Below, in pieces: positions 52,102-61,512 of a stretch of 64,000 nucleotides of DNA. How positions within the stretch are numbered: the first letter of the stretch is position 1; each line of letters opens with the position of its first letter. A program made the translations under genes and the position numbers. The notes beneath the pieces are model-generated. The model made no database searches. It was not told where the DNA came from and worked only from the letters and a program-made list of their open reading frames with translations. The DNA is taken from assembly GCA_019843655.1 (NCBI GenBank), contig JACDQD010000105.1:434001-498000 (forward strand), given 5' to 3'. The DNA is from Lethocerus indicus (taxonomy: Eukaryota > Arthropoda > Insecta > Hemiptera > Belostomatidae).

Positions 52102-55100
52102 AATGTAAAACAAACAGAAGTCAATAGCAATATTTTTAAACCTCTGGGAACAGGGTAACAGTGGAGGTGTACATTATAATAGGAAGAACTAAGATAGCTT
52201 AAGTATTTACTATAAGCATTAGTAATCATTTTCTAACATATACATTTTAGTTTACCATGCCCTATATTTAGGGTTTGACTTCAGCTATCTTAGTTCTTCC
52301 TATTATAAAGTCAAACCCTAAATATAGGACATGGCAAACTAAAATGCATATGTTAGAAAATGATTACTAATGCTTATAGTAAATACTAAATATTATTTAA
52401 TTATAAGAAATGATCAAAAAACTTGTAAAACAGAAAAAATTTATCATAATTATTATTTGGCAATTTTATAATGATATGCAGAAATTATATTTTCTTGTTC
52501 ATACTTCTCTCCTTGATATTAAATGATATTAATTATTTCTTAGATTAATACTCACAATGATACAGATTAAAGAAAGCACAAGTATTATGAGGTGGAGTGG
52601 CACCTCATGTCTGAGTCTAGTCAACTGTGATTGGTCAAGAGAGACAATGTAACCAATGAGGCCCCACTTTGCATTTATTATAGCCTCAGAGTCATTGCCA
52701 GTATAATCCCATATGGCCAGAAGCCCTGGATGAATATCTGGAATACATTTTTCAAATGATTGAACTTATATTAATATCCTAACACAATTGGCAGAAAAAC
52801 TTCATGAGAAGACCACAATTTCGGTGGTACATTTTTTCCCTCTTGCTTATGTAGCATAATAAGGTTGCTTATGCCTCATTATGCTTGTTTGACATTTTAA
52901 GGTCAGTTACAGCTACAAGAGAGTGTGGGCATCTAATTCCCTGACTTATGAATTGGCTAAAATCAGTGATGTATTACTGAAGTTAACTAAGGGAAATAAT
53001 TGATTAGTAATTCCTTATGTCTATTTAGACAAGGAAGTTTGTTTAAAATTATTAATTTAATCTAAATTATTTATGTGGCAAGAAATAGACAAAACAACTA
53101 CACAACTTGCATGGATGATGAATGGAAAGAATATAAAACTGAAAGTATTCAACAGTAGTAGTATATACCTTTTGGTGGGTACAATGGTGTAACTCTGTTC
53201 ACTGTGTCAAAAGAATGTCGACCAGTTACCACAAGTTCTTCTATATTTAAATCATCAGATCCTTCTCTTACCCCTTGGTCCTGCACTTTCTCATAAAACA
53301 TTACACCATATATTCTGCGGCGTAAACTGAACAAAATCTGAAAAATTGAACAAATATTTTATGTGTGTATTTATATACGTCCACAGTTCAATGAAATGTA
53401 AAATTTTTTACATATTCTCTGAATTATATAATTCTCTCACATAATTCAAGGTATGCATGAGTCTATAGTTGCATACTGTGTTAGTATAGCTTTACAATTC
53501 CACTTCCTGCTTACAAACTTCCTTAAACATAAACTTCCTTTAAGCAGTGATTCATTTATAAACATTTTCCTGGATTAAATGAACAATTCTGAATGCTATA
53601 TTATATTAATGAATGTGTGATATTAGTGTTTGATTTTGAGTTCCAAAAATCATATATATAATTATTATAACATTACAAGCATAAGAATACACAATTTAGT
53701 AAAGTTCACCATTGTATTATATCATTTATAATGTATGTTATAATGTGTGTTTCTACTTATGTGTGTACTTATATCCCACATTTTTGTATATGCAGAGAAA
53801 GATAGAACTATGAATCTAGTGTACCCTCAAGTACTCTAATAAACATATCTTTAATTACAATTCTGCTTTCTTATTGATCTGAACCCCCCAAGCAAGGCAG
53901 GGTACTTCAGCTAGTGAGAACATAAATAATGTGTACCTCAGGGGATGGTGTTAAATCAGGTATCCGAAAGTCTTCCAGGTTAGTACCACAAGTGTACAGC
54001 CTATCTCTCAACACCTGATACACAGATGGTGACAACTGACCCTTCAAATAGATCTCCGATGCCCTTTTCAGTATCGCATTCCAGCCAGAATTACTACTAG
54101 CTCCTTCCAGCGACTTCTGATCAACTTCTGTGCAGAACATAACACCAGAACAATCTCAGTCACTACCACTGCCACTCAGCATGTTGCTGTTGCAACTTTG
54201 GGAATAATACCGACCTGGTGTATTGAGAGGTGAACACTGATATGTGGCCATGCTGTCTGCCAGGATGGAAGCTTTGTGATGATTACCAAAGACATAAGAG
54301 GCCAGATGGGGCAGAGAAAGATTCATGTCAGGGCCCGTAGGTACAGTTCGCACAACACCCGCCACCGCATCTGTTAGACCTCCATTATGTCCTCGCCCAC
54401 GATCATATCCACGTCTATATTTTTGCATTACCCTCCTATGGAAATCCTTCAAAGAAAATAAGTTCATTGTCATTAATATTATTTTTGACGATTACCTAAA
54501 ACAGTTTAGGAGAATCGATTAGCGAATAAAACTCTAATAGGAATAATATATACCTGATCAGTGTTATTATGATAATTGTAAAAGTATAATAGTATCTGCA
54601 TTTACTTTTAGGTCACTTAATTGAATAAAGTCATTTCCAAGGAGGGATGCAAATAAAGGCAAGTGAGCTGGTTGAAGGGAGAGTGATCGGGCAAGCAACT
54701 CTCTATCATAAACAATTGTCGTCAATCGGTCCAGATCAAAGTTCTTCATCGATAAGTAATATCCACCAAAGTCATAAATTACAAAATCAGAGTCTTGTGC
54801 CAAGATACCAAAACATCCATGACTTTTTGCATATTCTGCTATCTCCAAATCACATTCTTTTCTTGCCATTATTAACTGTAATCAAAAACACCACTTCTTC
54901 TAATATGAAATGCTACCTAGGGCATATTTTAAATAATGAATACATTATGGGAGTTCAACTATGTGTAGTTATTTATTCTATTACTTCAGGAATTTAGTAC
55001 CAACCCATTATTTCAGATTGTTCACAGCACAAAGGTAATAATATAAGTGGGTGCACCAAAGTATGTGTTAGCATATTTATAAACCTAGACATAGTTCCCA

Positions 55101-56274
55101 GAGTTCTCTAAATATGAATATCCTCAGTTACTCCCGAATGTGTTACTCCACATACTTAAGGACATGAAAACTATAAAAACAAAAATGTACTTGAGGTAAA
55201 GAATGTGTAAATAGACCCTAGTACAGGCCAAACCTGTCTTGGACAAATGCTTAAGAACATTCAGAAGATATAAACAAAAGATTTAATGAGGAATAAGCAA
55301 TAAGTAAATATAAATACCTGAACACGGCAGACATGTTGAATAACATACGTGATAGTATTGAAACTTCCAAGTGGTAGGATAGAGAATTGTCGTGGGCTAA
55401 GGTTACTATCAAGGGTGGAGAGAAGTGAGAGATTGTGATGAGTAGGGGTGGACTGGATGGAATCATGAACTTTGTATATATCATCCAGGGTCCGAAGGCG
55501 ACGCAACTTATATGTAACCCGCTTAGATGGATCTAAAGGGCCATCGAAGAAGAAAACTGGTGTGATGCCAATAGCCTGTAGGCTCTGTACAAAGTCACGT
55601 ACACGATCACCAAACTCTAACAGTTGACCCCCATTTAACCAACTCAATCCTCCATGCACACCATTCCAGATGTATAAATAGTGCATGATAGACATTCCAT
55701 CAACCACTAGCACTACATCCTCAGTACCATTCTTCTGTCTGTAAATAAAACCCTTATATAGATAAAAATTATATCAAAATTAAATAGAAATAGACAAATT
55801 TCATGTAGAAATAACATAAATTATTTGAACTTCAAATATATCATAAATCAAACATATTAATGCATAGTTTACAGGACAGTAAAGACTAATAAACGAACTA
55901 ATGCAATAATCAGTTCCCAGGTAAATGAATTATGTTAAATTATCTTCAAGAGATCTTTGCATGATTGATATTTTTTTCATGGGATAACATATATCACATA
56001 AACTTGGGTAATGAATTCACATGGAGCAAAAGAAGAGAATGTTACTTAATAACTGGAATAGTAAAAAGTACAAAAGAGAAAATTTCTATTATTGCCATTA
56101 TGCTCATAACTATTAGTTGAACTGACCACAACATTGTTCATTCATAGTCAATAGGTTCATTTATCAGTTGTTGTGGTAATGACATTACTTGTATCGTTCA
56201 ACTAGGCGTCGTAAATCAACCTTGTATGTAACTGCACTCCTCTCCATAAACGACTCCAGTCCAACAACACCCAT
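50856..56274 (-). CDS. FAM120B: FAM120B-like XPG-fold protein (constitutive coactivator of PPAR-gamma homologue)
   Basis: Ten exons, read from high to low: 56274-56189, 55738-55318, 54875-54606, 54446-54215, 54127-53937, 53337-53169, 52737-52556, 51993-51778, 51187-51068, 50918-50856. All phases agree and give 649 residues. It starts MGVVGLESFMERS, as family members do. XPG-type segments follow: VLVVDGMSIMHYLY, the FFFDG motif, and KECDLEIAEYA..ILAQDSDFVIYDF then LLGNDFI, in the family order. A variable Gly/Arg linker follows, then the C-terminal MDGKLFHEKY segment that matches FAM120 tails. Vertebrate relatives are nuclear coactivators or RNA-binding scaffolds. The acidic residues of flap nucleases look retained. 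The last exon could instead begin at 50987 (in frame, 23 residues longer), but the acceptor at 50919 has the better pyrimidine tract. The stop overlaps the poly(A) signal (TAATAAA). Confidence 0.85.
52041..52095. repeat. (TA)n microsatellite in FAM120B-like intron
   Basis: About 27 TA units just after the left part of the intron between exons 52737-52556 and 51993-51778. Confidence 0.95.
52174..52387. repeat. Interleaved double inverted repeat (A-B-A'-B')
   Basis: Arm A at 52174-52199 is the perfect 26-base reverse complement of A' at 52283-52308. Arm B at 52202-52280 matches the reverse complement of B' at 52309-52387 over 79 bases with about three mismatches. The order A, B, A', B' means the two hairpins cannot both be simple nested stems. 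It lies in the intron between exons 7 and 8 of the FAM120B-like gene. No open frame or target-site duplication is obvious. Confidence 0.9.
54128..54214 (-). other. 87-base intron with length divisible by three and an in-frame TGA
   Basis: The reading frame is the same on both sides of a TGA near 54156. The donor CAG/GTCGGT at 54214 and the acceptor TCTGCACAG ending at 54128 remove it in an 87-base intron. The join is CCA-GAA across the exons. It lies in the variable linker, so protein conservation cannot decide. A shorter 39-base alternative using GTAGTG was considered less likely for its size. Confidence 0.65.
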
Positions 56275-56367
56275 TCTTAAGATCTTATTTGTTTACGACT
56301 GAACTGTGCATAACATACGCCAATGCACGCACAAGACTAAGAATAAATCGATATATCTCGACATAAC
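56039..56367 (-). repeat. Inverted duplication, functional arm (promoter and exon 1 of FAM120B-like gene)
   Basis: This arm contains the FAM120B-like start exon and its upstream sequence. It pairs with the reverse complement of 56731-57040, separated by a 363-base spacer. It carries AATCGATA at 56346-56353, which fits the DRE consensus WATCGATW of insect housekeeping promoters. Confidence 0.9.
56345..56354 (-). promoter_or_regulatory. DRE-like element upstream of FAM120B-like start
   Basis: AATCGATA matches WATCGATW and lies about 72-79 bases upstream of the start codon. The second copy of the duplication keeps TATCGATT at 56745-56752. Confidence 0.45.
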
Positions 56368-56730
56368 TAGAAACAACTCGATATGCACGTAGTTACGGAC
56401 CGCTACCTCCTCGAAAGTAAACACACTACTGTATTTCATAACACCAGATAGAAGACTTCCGATAGCAGTACCGAATGTTTTACTTTTAAATTTGTTGAAT
56501 ATCGAAGTACTTTTATGTTAATAAAAAATTAGATTCTACAAATTTAAAAGTTATACATTCGGTAGGATGTATAAACAAGACAACAAATATTATTCTGTCA
56601 CTTTAAACCTTACTCAAGCTGTAAATTATATTGAAAATAAAGTTTCATTTTATGTATCTTAAAACGAAAACTATAGTTATACTAATTGTTGTTACAAATT
56701 AACTTCTTAAGTTATATATAGAAATAAATT

Positions 56731-57040
56731 GTTATGTCGAGATATATCGATTTATTCTTAGTCATGTGCGTGCATTGGCGTATGTTATGCATAGTTCAGT
56801 CGTAAACAAATAAGATATTAAGAATGGGTGTTGTTACATTCAAGCTGTTACATACAAGGTTGATTTACGACGCCTAGTTGAACGGTGCAAGTAATGTCAT
56901 TACCACAACTGATAAATGAACCTATTGACTATGAATGAACATTGCTGTGTGGTCAATTAAACTAATAGTTATGAGCATAATGGCAATAATAAAAATTTGA
57001 TCTTTTGTACTTTTTGCTATTCAGATTATTAATTAACATT
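56731..57040 (+). repeat. Inverted duplication, decayed arm
   Basis: Reverse-complement copy of 56039-56367 with scattered substitutions and a net loss of 19 bases inside the copied first exon. The ends are well defined: GTTATGTCGAG at the inner edge and AATTAACATT at the outer edge. Confidence 0.9.
56824..56890 (+). pseudogene. Pseudo-exon 1 of the FAM120B-like gene
   Basis: Starts ATGGGTGTTGTT like the true first exon and ends at a preserved GTAATG donor. It has a 19-base net deletion that shifts the frame into a TAG (DA-stop) before the donor. It points away from the real gene. Start codon, donor and promoter DRE survive, so it might still be transcribed, but it cannot encode the N-terminus. 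Confidence 0.85.
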
Positions 57041-57983
57041 AATTAATGTGTATATTAATTTATTTATAGATTTAATTCAAATAAATACACATACATGTGC
57101 AGGCAGTGTGTGAAAACTCAATAATCTGCACATTAGCTTGTTAATGTACAGATTACCTTTGACTGGTCAAAATGCAAAAACTTGATTCTTTCTGTCTCTA
57201 CTTTATATGCAGATAGCAGTTTGTTTAAGTGTTAAATTTAGTTGAAATGCGGTCCCACATGCCCTCTGATTTTATAAACTTGGTATTAATGTAGATTAGA
57301 ACAAAAGTTGTTTCCCAGGATACATTCTCTTGACATGAACTATAATTAATCTATAAAGTAGTTGTGGACTGTCCTCTCCTCCAAGGTAAATACACTATTT
57401 TGGCATATCATTAAGGCTACAAATAAAAGAATCAATTTTTTTTCTTAAGTCAGTGGAATACAATATTCTATTACTTACACTGTTTATTTCATAAGTGAAT
57501 GTATTAATCTACTTAAAATATATGTTCTTAGACTAATTATTATGGTATTGGACCAATACTAGAAGACAATTTAAATAACCTTACTTGATGGAACTGTAAT
57601 TGGAATACCTTCAAACAATAAATAATATTCTCAACTTATTTTCAGTAGGTCTAAGACTACATTGTTATGCTCAACATTAAATAATTATAACAGATTATGC
57701 TAACTCATCAAATTTTATAACAGCCAAATTTGAATAGAAATTAGTTATTTCACAATTATTCAAGTTATTTAAAATCCCCGTATGATGATTCCTCAAAAAT
57801 TAATAATTTTCCTTGTATAAGTAATAATCCCATAGTATATGAAACTATTTCTTCCTATAATAAGCCTGTTCAAGTATTTTGCATAAAATAAATCTGAGGT
57901 AAGAATAAGAAATTCTATAAACATTCATTCATGAAGTAGAGTGGGTACACAAAAATAATACAAAACCAGAACGAAATGAAAAC

Positions 57984-57989
57984 TTTATT
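57984..57989 (-). terminator. Poly(A) signal of RPS15A
   Basis: AATAAA on the minus strand about 28 bases after the stop codon at 58018, a spacing usual for compact ribosomal protein genes. Confidence 0.7.
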
Positions 57990-58017
57990 TTACATCCGTT
58001 CTATTTTTAAAAATGTG

Positions 58018-61000
58018 TTAAAAGAAGAATCCTAAAATTTTTCCTCCAAGATGTTTCCGCCTGGCTTCTTCATGGTCCATAATACCTCCGCTTGTTGTCA
58101 ATACAACATATCTGAAAAAAGTGAAGAAATTAATTGACACATCAATATGATAAATAATAAATAATGAAGAAATAATATAGACACCATAACACAACCCCTC
58201 TGACTCTCATAACTAGAAGAGAGTCAATGTTATAACTATAAAACATTGATTTACTGAATGAATAACTTCTAAATAACTTTTGAACAGAGAATGTAATTTA
58301 GAAAAAGAACATTATTTACTTATAATATTTGTACATATAACAAATGGCATAGCTGATATTTTCTACAGTTTTTTCCAATATAGTGTAAATTGAAGAAACA
58401 TTTTTTCATCATATTTTTATAGAGAAATCAAGTGTTTTTGCTGATATGCGTTCAGTGCTAACTTTTATACAACTTTTTTAAAGAAATATATGTTCTGAGG
58501 CTGAAAGCACACACATAACATTAAATAATGCTCAATTACATGAAAAATAATTACAGTAACAATTTAAAAAGTTTAATAAGGTTTCATCGCCTGTCGTGCT
58601 AGTGTTTTTAAAGGAATAGTAGGTACTATCATGTCAACTTAAGCATAAAATATCTTGCTAAAAACACCCAAACTTCATAAATGTAAGTTAATGCAGAAAT
58701 AAAATCTTCAATTTCATATAGCCAATTCAACAATACAAAATTGCATAAAAGTACCTAATTTTATTAGAAATAAAAACAAAAGAGACAATCAATAAACAAT
58801 TTATTTCCTAGGCTTTAGTAGCTGCAGTAATCTAAATGTATTAAGCTCAAAATAACTTAAGTTAACATAAGACATTGTCATAGTTACTTAACAGTTCTGG
58901 GGGACTATATTAATTATTCCTAAATCCAGAGACAAGAGCAGATTGAAACCACCAACTCAACATTTAAATTTGCTACTTTGGTTACAATTATTTAAAAAGA
59001 GAAGAACACTTTCAACTAGTTTAGAAAGTAAAGCAATGTAGTAAGGATTAAGTGCTTATTTCATTTAATATCATATTATACACTGTGCTTGTAGCAGCAG
59101 TATTTAAGTATTAGTTATCCCCCTCAAATAACTATAAGGATATATTATCCATAAATGTCCAAGTATAAGGTATAACCTGTCTCAAATGTGTCATTGCCAA
59201 TATGTGACTTGGCCACCATATTAGCAGCTACTCATATAAAATGGCTCCTTAGTATTTACATATTTTTAGTAAAAGAAATACAAATTTAAAAAAGTTAGGA
59301 TACAACAATAAATCATTTACAGGTAATTAATATTTCATTTATTAATAAATATTAACACGTATTGATATAAATGTTAAAATTTAAATGTAAAAGTCTGAGT
59401 AGAACACATGGTTGAATGTTCATGTTCTTAGCACTATTATTTTTGTCAAAAGGGCATAATACAATCATAATTTTTTATGAAAATATTTAGTTGATATATT
59501 AAGGCAGAAAGAGTCATGCACCTCATCCTTCCATAATAGAAAACACAAACTGAACTTACCCAAACTGTCGAGAGGGTAAAAGGTTGTTTGTCCACTTTTC
59601 AATTTGTGAAATAGGGACATCAAACCTAGGAGAAATTACTCCACATTTGTTTAAACGCCCATTTAGGTTTACAACAATTTTCCCTGCTCTGTGGTCATCC
59701 ACAATTTCAAACTCTCCGATATAACCTGAAAATCAGTAAAAGTTAATTACATTCAGGTATGAAGAACATTAATAAAATCTTTATAGAAAAATGTGATTTT
59801 GTTGATGTTGGGTTGCCATCATTATATCTGATCATTTACCATTTTGTTTAATACTATTATTAAAAATTTTGGGACAAGGTAGTATAACATGAATCTATGA
59901 AATTTTAATTTGTGCCTTATACTTTGTGCTATAAAATATTACCTCCTCTTCACTTGTTATAAGTGAAGAAATCTCAGGAATAAAATATCCCCCCTAATAA
60001 GATTGGCATATCAAAGAAATTACATAAGTACTTCATTTAATTGAGGTAAATGGTATAGGATGTATGATGAAGCTCTACCTTCACAGAAGGTGTGGTATGT
60101 ATACAAACACCAGTATATCATGACAATAGCAAACCACATGATACATAACCACAAACAATATAAACATATATAGCATAAAAACAAAGCATAGAACACAAAT
60201 AGCACAAAACATATAAATAATCATTTTTTGTCTAGAAAAGCTGAACTGATCATCTATTAGGAAGAGGGATTTAAGGCAAAATTACTTGTATTATAATAAG
60301 GCTACATCATCCCATGTTTTTCATATGCCATGTTTTTGTTTACTTTACACCTACAAAAAGTTAAATATTTAAAAAATAAATTCACTTGGAACAAGATATC
60401 TATGTAGATTGTAAATAAACATTTCAAATGAAAATTTAACATAGAAATAAGATAATGAACTCAATACAAGTTCTCATATATACTATGAACCATGTGGGTG
60501 GTCAACAACTGATGTCAATAGTTACAATATTTGCATGAAATTGCTAATATGGGGCTGGAAATTTTATTTCTATATGGATAAATCATAAAACGGAGTGTAA
60601 ATGATAAAAGTTATTTGGGAAATATATCATAAAATTGTAAATGAGCAACTGGATTTTAAACCATTTGGATACAGCTGACTACAAATACATAGAGGATAAT
60701 AAGAAAATGAGACAGTTTCTATTAGGACAAATTGGTACAAAATCTAATGATATTACAAAAAGAATAACTCAGAAAATTCCTATTTCTTCCATGCCAAGTT
60801 GTAACAGATTTGCACTCTTACAACTTCATTGTAAAAGATCACAGTCCTGTTCCATATAAACAACACATGCAAACAATGGATCAATAAGTAAATAATAAAG
60901 AGTGTTTACCTTTCTTCATCATGACTGTAAGAAATTTAATGATGACTTTTGAACAAGGCCTGAGGAGGACTTGTCTCTTTCCTCTCTTCTCGGCATTGTT

Positions 61001-61042
61001 TATCGACTTTAAAGCATCACTCAAAACGTTCATACGCACCAT
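58018..61042 (-). CDS. RPS15A: Small-subunit ribosomal protein uS8 (RPS15A), complete
   Basis: Coding exons 61042-60910, 59725-59560 and 58111-58018 join in phase to 130 residues plus TAA, the standard length of eukaryotic uS8. It starts [13 protein letters not shown], passes [45 protein letters not shown] and [15 protein letters not shown], and ends GFFF. This is a cytosolic 40S subunit protein that binds 18S rRNA and is needed for translation. The ATG is fixed by the family N-terminus and lies one base after the acceptor at 61044. The gene is intact and expected to be highly and constitutively expressed. I looked for box C/D snoRNAs in its introns and saw no convincing one. Confidence 0.97.
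58112..59559 (-). other. Intron 3 of RPS15A
   Basis: Donor GGTAAGT side at 59559 and acceptor TTTTTTCAG ending at 58112. AT-rich and CpG-poor. No host-encoded small RNA is evident. Confidence 0.8.
59726..60909 (-). other. Intron 2 of RPS15A
   Basis: Donor GTAAAC at 60909 and acceptor GATTTTCAG ending at 59726. AT-rich. A 72-codon plus-strand frame at 60641-60859 inside it has no supporting feature. Confidence 0.8.
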
Positions 61043-61422
61043 ACTGAAACAGAAAATCAAAATCGTTATTTGTGCCAGAGAAACTACCTATTCTCATAAC
61101 ATTGTACAGCTAACACCCCTAAAATAATTCTTCAATACGACAAAGTAACGAATTAAGAGATTTAGGCATGGTTTTGATCTGAAACACTTTCATAACTGAG
61201 ATTATTAGAATTAAGATTAAATAATACTTCAATCTAAAAACGTTTTAACTGAACATGAGAAGTAAATAAACGAGGTTAAGATGCTTGGTTAGGTTAAGAT
61301 GTAATCTATCACATAAACTTGTCATATTGCATTCCGTTTTTGATTTTTAATAATACTATGAGTACTTTTCTAGGTGATAATAGATAAAGTATTTCTAACA
61401 CACAAAAAATAGAGAGGATTAC

Positions 61423-61490
61423 CTGAGATTATTGTGTGAAGTCCTCGAGGCAACATGCACTAGACACAAGGATCTAAACTAAAAAGGAAG
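61423..61490 (-). other. RPS15A: Non-coding 5'-TOP first exon of RPS15A
   Basis: On the minus strand CTTCCTTTTTAG begins at 61490, a 5' terminal oligopyrimidine tract of the kind that starts ribosomal protein mRNAs and puts them under TOR-controlled translation. The exon ends at CTCAG/GTAATC (donor at 61422). The next exon begins one base before the ATG. The exact transcription start is inferred. Confidence 0.6.
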
Positions 61491-61503
61491 TTCGTGTAGC
61501 AGT

Positions 61504-61512
61504 GCCATTTTG
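61504..61512 (-). promoter_or_regulatory. YY1/Pho-like motif in RPS15A promoter
   Basis: CAAAATGGC on the minus strand, just upstream of the inferred TOP start. This motif class is frequent near ribosomal protein gene starts. Confidence 0.35.

Larger units (their letters stand above)
56275..58017. other. Intergenic stretch between FAM120B-like and RPS15A genes
   Basis: Holds the FAM120B-like promoter, the spacer and second arm of the inverted duplication, then about 1 kb of AT-rich, CpG-poor sequence with no recognised gene. The RPS15A poly(A) region lies at its right end. Confidence 0.6.

Noticed and set aside
54156..54170. In-frame TGA as selenocysteine or stop readthrough in the FAM120B-like gene
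   Set aside because: An 87-base GT..AG intron with a good donor and acceptor removes it; no SECIS-like element was sought successfully.
59770..59850. Possible box C/D snoRNA in an RPS15A intron
   Set aside because: A TGATG-like box C exists, but no matching box D with closing stem at the right spacing was found.
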